From: an uncultured Clostridia bacterium
GTDB taxonomy: Bacteria; Bacillota; Clostridia; Oscillospirales; Ruminococcaceae
Assembly (NCBI GenBank): GCA_947625195.1
Contig: CANQNK010000002.1
Location: forward strand, 1 to 64,000
Length of the DNA: 64,000 nucleotides
Direction of reading: 5' to 3'
The notes beneath the pieces were generated by a model. It searched no databases. It was not told the DNA's origin and worked only from the letters and a program-made list of their open reading frames with translations. Positions 7,486 to 15,140 of this stretch are shown in pieces (the stretch's first letter is position 1; the number at the start of each line of letters is the position of its first letter). Position numbers and translations under genes: made by a program.

Positions 7486-7515
7486 ATTTTAACATATTTG
7501 TATATTTGATTTCAA
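7486..7515 (-). promoter_or_regulatory. Promoter of the CarD-like gene
   Basis: On the minus strand TTGAAA and TAAAAT are separated by 18 nt, about 30 nt before the ATG. Confidence 0.5.
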
Positions 7516-7698
7516 AGGACATTTTCAACAAAAAATCTGCTTTGGGTTTAGACATATTTTATACCGTTTTTTAGGTCCTCCGGGGATTGCCTTCTTTTGC
7601 TGCAAAAGACAGGTGCAAAATTTTACTTAAAGCGTCAGGCGGGGCTTGGATGAGCGGCCAAAGTAGTTATAAAAGGAAACTTAGAGGCGCAAATATAG

Positions 7699-7727
7699 AA
7701 CCTTTTTTTGCTTTGATTCATACTATG
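7699..7727 (+). promoter_or_regulatory. Sigma-K-like mother-cell promoter before the DUF11-like gene
   Basis: AACC at 7699-7702, 16 nt, then CATACTATG at 7719-7727 match the known sigma-K pattern (mACm, N16, CATAnnnTA) except for the last base. The expected start near 7735 leaves a very short leader with GGAGG. The 15-mer CCTTTTTTTGCTTTG inside it recurs before yicC and spoVM. The rest of the 299-nt gap (7458-7756) holds a TTTTGCTGCAAAA hairpin near 7607 and a GC-rich patch at 7639-7665 with no assignable role. Confidence 0.45.
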
Positions 7728-7756
7728 AAATAGTAAAAGTGAAAGGAGGATTTTTT

Positions 7757-8470
7757 GTGGAAGAAGATTTGATTATTGTTCAAACCGTAACCCCTAATGT
7801 GGTTTATACTGCAAACGAAACGGTGACCGTGAACATAGAGGTGACTAATACAACAGACGAGGTTTTGAATAACGTAACGGTGACGAGCGGTTACACAAAT
7901 CTCGGAACGCTACAGGGACAGGTTCTGGTAAACGGAGCTCCCAGCGCGGAGGATATTGCAACCGGAATCGTGATAGCTACTTTAGGCCCGGGTGAAACCG
8001 TAAATATAAGCTATGAAGTTCTGGTGACGGATATTACTCAGAGGCAGGTTTCAATAACGACTACGGCTTCAGATGCCGCAGGTACCGTTACCGCCGCTGA
8101 AACCAGCATTGTATATGTGTCTCCTTATACGAGATACACAAGCGTTTCGGCTTCTATCTGCACTGAGGATATTGGCTGTGTTGAAGAGGTGTTTGTTGAA
8201 AGAGAACCCGTGAGATACGTTAATACGTGCGATACTACCGTGATAACAGCAGGCTTTTATATCGGCATAAAATATGAAAACTGCAAGGGTAAAAATAAGA
8301 CTGCAAGACGGCATGAGATGGCGACATTTACCGTTCCGACAGATATGTTTAACCCCGATACGCTGGAGGTAAACGTAAACCGTATATGTACAGCCTGCCG
8401 AGATTACGCTCAGTGCATAACAGTATATCTGAGTGCTGATTTTCCGCCGTCTACAGTAGAACCGGCATAA
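7757..8470 (+). CDS. DUF11-like repeat protein with cysteine-rich C-terminus, possible spore-coat protein
   Basis: Protein of 237 residues with no signal peptide. Residues 1-110 form one DUF11-type beta-sandwich unit (TPNVVYTANETVTVNIEVTN, then LGPGETVNISYEV), a fold common in surface and spore proteins. The second half has seven cysteines (ICTE, GCVE, NTCD, ENCK, RICTACRD, QCIT), which suggests disulphide or metal cross-linking. GTG 7757 has GGAGG 7 nt upstream; the ORF track adds six residues that overlap the ribosome-binding site. The sigma-K-like promoter upstream and the lack of an export signal would fit a mother-cell coat protein, but that is inference. No close family recognised. Confidence 0.7.
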   Translation: MEEDLIIVQTVTPNVVYTANETVTVNIEVTNTTDEVLNNVTVTSGYTNLGTLQGQVLVNGAPSAEDIATGIVIATLGPGETVNISYEVLVTDITQRQVSITTTASDAAGTVTAAETSIVYVSPYTRYTSVSASICTEDIGCVEEVFVEREPVRYVNTCDTTVITAGFYIGIKYENCKGKNKTARRHEMATFTVPTDMFNPDTLEVNVNRICTACRDYAQCITVYLSADFPPSTVEPA

Positions 8471-8609
8471 AAATTCACAGGAAATTTACCGTATAGGCAC
8501 AAATTCTTAAACAGCGTCTGCTAAAATAGGTTTTAAACGGGCTCCCCTAGTTTAGAGCTTATTTTTAAGTAAGTACATGCACGGGGCTGTAATTTAAGAG
8601 GTGAGGCTT

Positions 8610-9251
8610 ATGATAAAAGGACTTATCTTTGATATGGATGGTCTTATTCTAGATACCGAAAAGCTGTATAATAAGTTTACTAAAAAAGCGTGTGCTGATT
8701 TCGGATTTGACCTGAGTGATGAAGCGGCGCTTTCTCTGAGAAGTCTTTCAGGAGAAAATGCGAAAAAAAGATTTTTTGAGCTTTTTGGAGAAGAGTTTGA
8801 TTATTTTAAAGTAAGACAGCACAGAATAAAGCTTATGTACGACTATATAGAAAGGTATGGGATAGAGACTAAACCGGGCGCAAGGGAATTTCTGTGTGCG
8901 GCAAAGGATAGAGGATATAAGCTTTCCACCGCTACGACATCTCCTTATGAGCGAACGGAAAAATTACTTAAGTCGGTGGGACTTTTTGAGCTGTTTGATG
9001 CTTTTGCGTGCGGTGATATGGTGGCTTTGAGTAAGCCTGAGCCGGACATATATCTTCTTGCTGCAAAAAAGCTTTCTCTGGACACAGCGGAATGTATGGG
9101 CTTTGAGGATTCACCAAACGGGATCGAGGCTATTATCAGGGCTGGCGTAAGACCTGTTATGATACCGGATCTGAGTGAGCCGGACGATGAGCTTAAAGAC
9201 AAGCTGTTTGCTTTAAGGACAAGCCTTTATGACGCACTCGACCTTTTGTGA
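8610..9251 (+). CDS. HAD-superfamily hydrolase (beta-phosphoglucomutase-like)
   Basis: Cytosolic phosphatase or phosphomutase of 213 residues. Motif I FDMDGLILDTE carries the nucleophile Asp and acid/base Asp. A cap of about 65 residues follows, then motif II STATTS, motif III Lys in SKPEPDIY and motif IV GFEDSPNG. The cap-type 1 arrangement is that of beta-phosphoglucomutase and related sugar-phosphate phosphatases; the substrate cannot be read. GAGGTGAG supports ATG 8610 over the GTG 8601 of the ORF track. It sits between the DUF11-like gene and the second LCP gene, with no clear operon partner. Confidence 0.88.
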   Translation: MIKGLIFDMDGLILDTEKLYNKFTKKACADFGFDLSDEAALSLRSLSGENAKKRFFELFGEEFDYFKVRQHRIKLMYDYIERYGIETKPGAREFLCAAKDRGYKLSTATTSPYERTEKLLKSVGLFELFDAFACGDMVALSKPEPDIYLLAAKKLSLDTAECMGFEDSPNGIEAIIRAGVRPVMIPDLSEPDDELKDKLFALRTSLYDALDLL

Positions 9252-9252
9252 T

Positions 9253-9281
9253 TTGACAACGTCTTGAAAAAATAATATACT
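9253..9281 (+). promoter_or_regulatory. Promoter of the second LCP gene
   Basis: TTGACA and TATACT separated by 17 nt, immediately after the HAD gene's stop codon and about 30 nt before the LCP ATG. Confidence 0.85.
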
Positions 9282-9314
9282 TTATGTATGACAAAATAGA
9301 AAGGAGCGGCAGAT

Positions 9315-10988
9315 ATGTCTGACGATACGCTTGATAAGCTTTTGGAGGAAAGCTTTTTGAGAAAGCAAGAAAAAGAAAAAAGCTTTGCCGACCTGTATGA
9401 TATCGGTTACAGGAAAAACGATATGAGTGTAAACGACACTAAAGAGATATTTGACGCCGAGAAGGTTCTTGGAAAAAATAACGGAGATTTTGGTAAGTTA
9501 CCAAGAGATTTCAAGGACGAGGAATGGGACAAGCTTCAGAGCGTTCATTCTACCGATGCGACCGACTCCGAGATACAGTCCTTAAGCAACGCACAGCTTT
9601 TTGAGCAAATGCCTATCGATACCACTGCGGCTCTTCTGGTGAATAGGAAAAATGAGGAGGAGAAAAGAGAACGCTTAAAGCGCACAGAGCCTGCCACGAC
9701 TGAGAGCGAAGCTTTAGAAAGCACGCATGTTGCTTATAATGAGGCAATTACTAACCGACCAAAGGGACATCCTGCGAACAGTCAGAAGTCCGGGTATATT
9801 CCTTACGACGCAGATCAAAACAGGCAGCGCACCAAGGAAAATTCATACGGCAGCGGGAAAAGCCGTAAGCAATCGGGGAGCGTGCAAAGAGACTCATCAG
9901 AGAAAAACGGGCATGAAGCGCCTAAGGCCGGAAGAGTCCATGAAAAAAATAAACAAAAATATGATAATGAAAGCAAAAAGTCAGGTGAAAATAAGATAAA
10001 TAACGGTACAAAGTCCAGGAAAAAAAGTAAAGTGAAAAAGGTTTTAATTGTAGTTGTCATTGTAATTCTGGTGCTGTTCGGGCTTATCAGCGCCCTTATT
10101 TTACGATATGCGGGTATGCTGAATATCGTCGAGAGTAAACAACAAGGCGAGACTGTCGAGGGTGTGGTGGACGCATCGGGAGTTGAAAATATTCTGCTGC
10201 TGGGCTCTGATACCAGAAACGAGGAGTCAGGGCGGTCGGATACTATGATCCTTGTGAGCATTAACAGCAAAACGGATAAAATCGTTCAGACCTCCTTTAT
10301 GAGGGATATTCTGGTTTCTATTCCCGGATATGGCTATGCAAAACTCAATGCCGCTTATGCTTACGGAGGCGCTGAACTGGTTATGGACACTATAGAGCAG
10401 AACTTCAAAATAAAAGTAGATAAATATATGCACATTGATTTTCTCTCGTTTGTCGATATAATCGATGCTGTGGGCGGTCTTGAGCTGACAGTAAACGACG
10501 ATGAGGCGCTCGCTATGAACGATCCCATGAACGAGGTGAATGACATTCTGGGACGTGCGCACGATACCGGAAATCTTTCGTATGGCGGAACCTATCATAT
10601 GGATGGAGTTCAGTCGCTTGCCTATGCCAGAATAAGATACGCCGGCGACGGCGACTTTGACCGCACCGGCAGACAGAGAGAGGTAATAGAAAAAATAATC
10701 GAAAGGCTAAAGGACTTAAGCATCTTTGAGATGAACAAGGCGCTTGAGACGATATTGCCGGAAATTACCACAAATATGTCCAAAACTGAAATATATTTTC
10801 TCTGTCTGAGGCTTCCTTTTATAATGGGCTATGATATGACGCAGTTTAGAGTGCCGTATGGAGAGCAGGGCACAGGCTTCTGGAACTACGGAGATTACAG
10901 CGGTGAATCGGTGCTGGATATCGATTTCGATAAGAATAACTCCCTTTTAAAAAGCGTAGTGGTTGACGGTGAGGAAGTTGAAGAATAA
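9315..10988 (+). CDS. LytR-CpsA-Psr (LCP) family cell-wall polymer ligase, second copy
   Basis: Paralogue of the gene at 5309, 557 residues. The cytoplasmic part is about 240 residues long, low in complexity and rich in Lys, Glu, Ser and Asn (for example KNKQKYDNESKKSG). A single helix spans about 242-264, then the LCP domain begins near 293 with NILLLGSDTRNEESGRSD and includes FMRDILVSIPG, GGAELVMDTIEQNF, YARIRYAG and DFDRTGRQR. GAAAGGAG is 9 nt upstream of the ATG. The catalytic part is close to the first copy, while the tails are not obviously similar. It has its own promoter, so the two ligases are probably expressed separately. Confidence 0.9.
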   Translation: MSDDTLDKLLEESFLRKQEKEKSFADLYDIGYRKNDMSVNDTKEIFDAEKVLGKNNGDFGKLPRDFKDEEWDKLQSVHSTDATDSEIQSLSNAQLFEQMPIDTTAALLVNRKNEEEKRERLKRTEPATTESEALESTHVAYNEAITNRPKGHPANSQKSGYIPYDADQNRQRTKENSYGSGKSRKQSGSVQRDSSEKNGHEAPKAGRVHEKNKQKYDNESKKSGENKINNGTKSRKKSKVKKVLIVVVIVILVLFGLISALILRYAGMLNIVESKQQGETVEGVVDASGVENILLLGSDTRNEESGRSDTMILVSINSKTDKIVQTSFMRDILVSIPGYGYAKLNAAYAYGGAELVMDTIEQNFKIKVDKYMHIDFLSFVDIIDAVGGLELTVNDDEALAMNDPMNEVNDILGRAHDTGNLSYGGTYHMDGVQSLAYARIRYAGDGDFDRTGRQREVIEKIIERLKDLSIFEMNKALETILPEITTNMSKTEIYFLCLRLPFIMGYDMTQFRVPYGEQGTGFWNYGDYSGESVLDIDFDKNNSLLKSVVVDGEEVEE

Positions 10989-11033
10989 AGCATTTTATCG
11001 GTAAAATTTTCATATATGAGTTTTTGCAAAAAA

Positions 11034-11062
11034 TTGTCGCATATTAAATTTTTGGGCATAAT
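11034..11062 (+). promoter_or_regulatory. Promoter of the rod-shaped small RNA
   Basis: TTGTCG (11034-11039) and CATAAT (11057-11062) with a 17-nt spacer place a start near 11069, exactly at the base of the long hairpin. Confidence 0.5.
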
Positions 11063-11068
11063 ATATAA

Positions 11069-11200
11069 AAGCGGTGGTGAAAAAGGCGCGGCAAAAGCGG
11101 CGACCTTTCGCCGCAGGGGAGCTTTTGCGAAAACGTCTTTTTTAAAACCGCTTGATATAAATTAAAGCCGTATTCAAATTTTTTGAGTGCGGCTTTTCGT
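11069..11200 (+). ncRNA. Candidate small RNA with a long rod-like hairpin and its own terminator
   Basis: From 11069 the sequence folds by eye into a nested rod of about 87 nt. The outer stem is AAGCGG/CCGCTT, then AAAAAGGCG/CGTCTTTTT, then GCAAAAGC/GCTTTTGC, capped by GCGGCGA/TCGCCGC with a 4-nt loop. The purine patch AGGGGA forms an internal bulge on the 3' side of the tip. It is followed by AAAGCCG/CGGCTTT (11164-11196) and TTTT, a normal terminator. A promoter is placed correctly upstream. No ORF fits. It lies in the 351-nt gap before glmS, but glmS has its own promoter further on, so I read this as an independent RNA. It matches neither SRP RNA nor the glmS ribozyme core as I know them. 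Confidence 0.5.
11164..11200 (+). terminator. Terminator of the small RNA
   Basis: AAAGCCG with CGGCTTTT, extended inside by TTCAAA/TTTGA pairing. It separates the small RNA from the glmS promoter. Confidence 0.75.
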
Positions 11201-11222
11201 TTTCTGACAGCTTGTTTTCTAC

Positions 11223-11251
11223 TTGATTTATTTATAAAAATGTGGTATTAT
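11223..11251 (+). promoter_or_regulatory. glmS promoter
   Basis: TTGATT and TATTAT with a 17-nt spacer give a leader of about 80 nt before glmS. The leader has one short GGGAA/TTCCC hairpin (11285-11300). I do not see the pseudoknotted glmS ribozyme there, and the leader is too short for it. Confidence 0.7.
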
Positions 11252-11339
11252 GTCTGTATCTGATACCACCGACTTAAAGCTGATGGGGAATGATTTCCCT
11301 GACGATATTTGTTTGAGCCAACGAAAGGAGACGTTGCTT

Positions 11340-13169
11340 ATGTGCGGTATTGTAGGTTACATAGGAGAGAAAGAATGTACGGGAATTTTGCTGGACTCTT
11401 TGTCTAAGCTTGAATACAGAGGATATGATTCTGCCGGAATTGCTGTTTTTGACAAGCACGACAAAACCATAAAAACCATTAAGGCAAAAGGCAGACTTAA
11501 AGACCTTGAGAAGAAAATGAAAGGAGAGGACAGACTTTACGGCTGCTGCGGAATAGGTCATACCAGATGGGCGACACACGGCGAACCCAGCGATATAAAC
11601 AGCCATCCGCACGGAAACGCAAGAGTTACTATCGTTCACAACGGTATAATCGAAAATTACAAGAAATTAAAGGAGTTTCTGGAATCAAAGGGATATGTTT
11701 TTGAGAGCCAGACCGACACGGAAACGGTGGCGAAGCTTCTGGATTATTATTACGACGGTGAAAATCCGATCGAGTGCATTAAAAACGTGATAAACGAAAT
11801 TGAAGGCTCTTATGCGCTGGGTATTCTTTTTAAGGATTATCCGGATACGATATACGCTATCAGAAAGGATTCTCCGCTTATCGTCGGAAAGGGCAAAGGC
11901 GAAGCGTTTATAGCTTCAGACGTGCCGGCAATTTTAAAATTTACTAAGAACTACTACCTTCTAGACGAGGACGAGATCGCCGTTCTTGACAGATCCGGCG
12001 CCAAATTCTATACCAAGTTCGGCGAGCTTATTACAAAAGAGCTTATAACCGCAGACTTTGATGAGGAGTCTGCCGCTAAGGGCGGATATGAGCATTTTAT
12101 GCTGAAAGAGATCCACGAGCAGCCAAACGCCATAAAAATGACGGTTACTCCGAGAGTGACAAACGGTATGCCGGATTTTTCTGAATGCGGTCTTACTGAA
12201 AAAATGCTTTCAGGATACAAGAGAATTTTCGTGATTGCCTGCGGGACGGCTATGCACGCCGGTACTGTTGGTAAATACGTTATAGAACGACTTGCGAGGG
12301 TACCTGTTACGGTAGATCTTGCTTCGGAGTTTAGGTACAGAAACCCTATTCTTAATAAGGAAGACCTTGTTATTCTGGTTTCGCAGTCCGGAGAGACGGC
12401 AGATACTCTGGCAGCGCTGAGACTTGCCAAAAATGTCGGTGCCGCTACTATGAGCATCGTAAACGTAAAAGGCTCTTCCATTGCCAGGGAATCGGATATA
12501 GTGGTGTATACACACGCGGGACCGGAGATATCAGTCGCTTCGACCAAGGCTTATATGGTGCAGATAGCTGTGTTTTATCTGCTTGCCTTTCAGCTTGCCT
12601 ACATAAAGAAAACTATTTCAAAGGACGAGTGCAAGAGGCTTGTTTCAGTTATGCTGAAGGTTCCCGATATCATCGAAAACGTTCTTGAGCTATCGGACAC
12701 CTGCTCTTACGTTGCTTCAAAGCTTGTAAACTCGGAAAACCTGCTGTATATCGGCAGAGGACTAGACTATGCCCTTTCTATGGAGGGCTCGCTTAAGCTA
12801 AAAGAAATTTCTTACATTCACTCGGAAGCATATGCTGCGGGAGAGCTTAAGCACGGAACCATTTCACTCGTGACAGATCAGATGCCGGTTATTGCCGTTG
12901 CCACTCAAAGAGAGCTTTTTGACAAAACGGTGAGCAACGTAAAGGAAGTAAAGGCCAGAGGAGCTAAGGTGATCCTGATTACGCACAAGTGTATGAGCGT
13001 TGACGAGGAGGCTGCCGACTATGTTATCAAGCTTCCTACCATCGACGATATGCTTATGCCTATGATCGGCGTCGTTCCGCTTCAGCTTATTGCTTACTAC
13101 GCTTCGGTGCTGAGAGGAAACGATGTTGATAAGCCGAGAAATCTTGCCAAAAGCGTAACGGTTGAATAA
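11340..13169 (+). CDS. glmS: Glutamine-fructose-6-phosphate aminotransferase (isomerising)
   Basis: Makes glucosamine-6-phosphate from fructose-6-phosphate and glutamine, the first step to UDP-GlcNAc for the cell wall. 609 residues, the usual length. It begins MCGIVGYIG, so the catalytic Cys is residue 2 after Met removal. An N-terminal glutaminase domain (HTRWATHG, HNGIIENY) is followed by two SIS sugar-isomerase domains (CGTAMHAG, SQSGETADT, STKAYMVQ) and ends DKPRNLAKSVTVE, the conserved C-terminus. The ORF track begins 30 codons early, inside the promoter and leader; ATG 11340 with AAAGGAG is certain because the Cys must be at position 2. Confidence 0.97.
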   Translation: MCGIVGYIGEKECTGILLDSLSKLEYRGYDSAGIAVFDKHDKTIKTIKAKGRLKDLEKKMKGEDRLYGCCGIGHTRWATHGEPSDINSHPHGNARVTIVHNGIIENYKKLKEFLESKGYVFESQTDTETVAKLLDYYYDGENPIECIKNVINEIEGSYALGILFKDYPDTIYAIRKDSPLIVGKGKGEAFIASDVPAILKFTKNYYLLDEDEIAVLDRSGAKFYTKFGELITKELITADFDEESAAKGGYEHFMLKEIHEQPNAIKMTVTPRVTNGMPDFSECGLTEKMLSGYKRIFVIACGTAMHAGTVGKYVIERLARVPVTVDLASEFRYRNPILNKEDLVILVSQSGETADTLAALRLAKNVGAATMSIVNVKGSSIARESDIVVYTHAGPEISVASTKAYMVQIAVFYLLAFQLAYIKKTISKDECKRLVSVMLKVPDIIENVLELSDTCSYVASKLVNSENLLYIGRGLDYALSMEGSLKLKEISYIHSEAYAAGELKHGTISLVTDQMPVIAVATQRELFDKTVSNVKEVKARGAKVILITHKCMSVDEEAADYVIKLPTIDDMLMPMIGVVPLQLIAYYASVLRGNDVDKPRNLAKSVTVE

Positions 13170-13203
13170 TATTTAATTGATTTGATTTTTGAAAGGACCG
13201 AAA

Positions 13204-13851
13204 ATGAAGTATTCTGTTTGCATTTTTGATTTTGACCTGACGCTTGCGGATTCTAAACCCGCAATTCTTGAATGCTTTAAGTTTGCTTTAAAGACCCATG
13301 GGGTAAAAGTTCCCGACGATCACACCATTGCGAAAACTATAGGGCTTACCATAGAGGATGCTTTTGAGCTGTTTCTGGGTCACAGGGACGAGGAGCTGAT
13401 AGATAAGCTAGCGGTTACATATCGTGCCAAGGCGGACGAGATAATGACTCCTATGACATCCTTTTACGACGACGCTCTGGGAGTTTTACAGCTTTTAAAA
13501 AATTCCGGAATAAAAATAGGAGTTGTCTCAACAAAGCGTTCTTACAGAATAAGGCAGTCGTTTGAGCGCGAAAATAATCTTTCGGTTGTAGACAGAATAA
13601 CGGGCATTGAGGACGTAAGCGCATGCAAGCCCGACCCCGAGGGGCTTAACCGGACAATAGAGTATTTTAACAGAGATAAGTCGGAAGTTTTATATATAGG
13701 CGACAGCTACATTGACGCTCTGACTGCGAAAAACGCATCAGTTGATTTTTGTGCGGTGCTTACGGGAACTACCGGGAAATCGGAGTTTGAAAAGTATCCG
13801 TGTGTGGCTGTTTGCACAAGCCTTACCGATATGCTTAAGACCATTTTTTGA
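13204..13851 (+). CDS. HAD-superfamily hydrolase (phosphoglycolate phosphatase-like)
   Basis: Phosphatase of 215 residues. Motif I is FDFDLTLADS, motif II VVSTKRS, motif III Lys in CKPDPEG and motif IV YIGDSYIDALTA. The cap and spacing resemble Gph/PpaX-type phosphatases, but the substrate is not readable. AAAGGA supports ATG 13204 rather than the upstream ATG of the ORF track. It begins 34 nt after glmS with no terminator between, so the two are probably cotranscribed. A terminator follows at 13880. Confidence 0.85.
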   Translation: MKYSVCIFDFDLTLADSKPAILECFKFALKTHGVKVPDDHTIAKTIGLTIEDAFELFLGHRDEELIDKLAVTYRAKADEIMTPMTSFYDDALGVLQLLKNSGIKIGVVSTKRSYRIRQSFERENNLSVVDRITGIEDVSACKPDPEGLNRTIEYFNRDKSEVLYIGDSYIDALTAKNASVDFCAVLTGTTGKSEFEKYPCVAVCTSLTDMLKTIF

Positions 13852-13879
13852 TTGTTAATACTCTGTAAAATTTGTATGA

Positions 13880-13909
13880 AGGTAATGTTAACAAACATTG
13901 CCTTTTTTT
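13880..13909 (+). terminator. Terminator after glmS-HAD
   Basis: AGGTAATGTT pairs with AACATTGCCT across a 4-nt loop and runs into seven T. The T run forms part of the 15-mer CCTTTTTTTGCTTTG that recurs twice elsewhere in this window. Confidence 0.85.
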
Positions 13910-14007
13910 GCTTTGTGTGGTACAATATCTTATTATAGAAAAAACATAAAAAAGCATATTAAAGTTTGTGTTTTTAAGGATAATAATCAGAGAAAAGAGG
14001 GAAGAAT

Positions 14008-14886
14008 ATGCTGAAAAGCATGACGGGATTCGGCAGGGCTCAGGAGGTTATAAATAATCGGGAGATACTGGTTGAAATAAGGTCTGTTAATCATAGATAC
14101 TACGAGTTTAATTCGCGGGTGCCCAGAGCGTACGGATATCTTGACGAAAAGCTTAAAGGGTTTTTAAACGGAAGAATCTTAAGAGGTAAGGTAGAGGTGT
14201 CCGTTTCAATAATAAATCAGGAGGGTGCGGACGCAGCAATAGAGGTTAACCGCTCTATTGTAGGAGGATATGTAAATGCCCTGAGGGACGCTAATAAAGA
14301 GCTTGAGCTTAAGGACGACTTGTCGCTTTCTTCTATACTTAGACTTCCGGATATTTTCAACGTAGTGAAAACCGTTGAGGACGAGGAGGTCATCTGGGCT
14401 GACGTTAAAAAGGTAGCGGGCTTGGCATTGGATAAATTTATCGCAATGAGAGAGACGGAGGGCGTTAAAATGCACGACGATATTTCCTCAAGACTTGACT
14501 ATATAGAGAATGTAGTGGGTAAAATCGAAAAACGCTCGCCGGAGGTAGTTAATGCTTACAGGGACAAACTTTACTCTAAAATAAAAGAGATTTTGCAGGA
14601 TAAAAATATAGACGACGCAAGGGTACTTACCGAGGTTTGCGTTTTTTCCGAAAAAATTGCAGTTGACGAGGAAACGGTCAGACTCAAAAGCCATATTGCT
14701 CAGTACCGCTCGCTCATCGAGTCAACCGAGCCGGTGGGAAGAAAGCTGGATTTTCTTACGCAGGAGCTTAACCGAGAGGTGAATACAATAGGCTCTAAAG
14801 GGCAGGACCTTGAAACTACTAAAATGGTGGTAGACTTAAAAAGCGAAATTGAAAAAATAAGAGAACAGATTCAAAACGTTGAATAA
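14008..14886 (+). CDS. yicC: YicC/YloC family endoribonuclease
   Basis: Protein of 292 residues with the family's N-terminal signature MLKSMTGFGRA and RSVNHRYYEFNSRVPRAYG, and the C-terminal DUF1732 region (KLDFLTQELNREVNTIGSK). Family members act as endoribonucleases in RNA turnover, as shown for YicC of E. coli and YloC of B. subtilis. It opens the conserved Firmicute string yicC-remA-gmk-rpoZ, 11 nt before remA, and is probably cotranscribed with it. GAGGGAAG lies 5 nt before the ATG. Confidence 0.92.
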   Translation: MLKSMTGFGRAQEVINNREILVEIRSVNHRYYEFNSRVPRAYGYLDEKLKGFLNGRILRGKVEVSVSIINQEGADAAIEVNRSIVGGYVNALRDANKELELKDDLSLSSILRLPDIFNVVKTVEDEEVIWADVKKVAGLALDKFIAMRETEGVKMHDDISSRLDYIENVVGKIEKRSPEVVNAYRDKLYSKIKEILQDKNIDDARVLTEVCVFSEKIAVDEETVRLKSHIAQYRSLIESTEPVGRKLDFLTQELNREVNTIGSKGQDLETTKMVVDLKSEIEKIREQIQNVE

Positions 14887-14897
14887 CGGAGGATTAT

Positions 14898-15140
14898 ATG
14901 GAGTTTTTAAATATAGGATATCAGAATGTGGTGTCGCTTGACAATGTAGTTGCAATGGTTACGCCGGATTCAGCTCCAATAAAGCGTATTATCACTGAGG
15001 CCAAGAGCAAGGGTACGCTTATAGACGCTACCTATGGAAGAAAAACCAGAACGGTTATAGTTATGAGCTCTGATCACGTAGTTTTGTCGGCTCTTGAAGC
15101 TTCTACGCTGTGCGCGAGAACGGAGGGTAAGGGTGAATAG
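14898..15140 (+). CDS. remA: Extracellular matrix regulator RemA (DUF370)
   Basis: DNA-binding regulator of 80 residues. It begins MEFLNIGYQNVVSLDNVVAM and contains APIKRIITEAKSKGTLIDATYGRKTRTVIV, the highly conserved DUF370 core. In B. subtilis RemA activates biofilm-matrix and osmoprotection genes; its role outside Bacilli is less known. The gene lies between yicC and gmk as in Bacillus, and gmk starts inside its last codons, which implies coupled translation. CGGAGG is 8 nt before the ATG. Confidence 0.93.
   Translation: MEFLNIGYQNVVSLDNVVAMVTPDSAPIKRIITEAKSKGTLIDATYGRKTRTVIVMSSDHVVLSALEASTLCARTEGKGE

Noticed and set aside
7500-7740. Cyclic-di-GMP riboswitch upstream of the DUF11-like gene
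   Set aside because: Some GGAAA and GC-rich patches looked suggestive, but neither class I nor class II core motifs can be laid out.
11251-11339. glmS ribozyme in the glmS leader
   Set aside because: Common in Firmicutes, so I looked for it. The leader after the promoter is only about 80 nt and lacks the conserved core and double pseudoknot pattern.
13879-13935. The 15-mer copy before yicC as a sporulation promoter
   Set aside because: Here the T run belongs to a good terminator hairpin and no CATA box follows at the right distance, so I list it only as a repeat of the motif.
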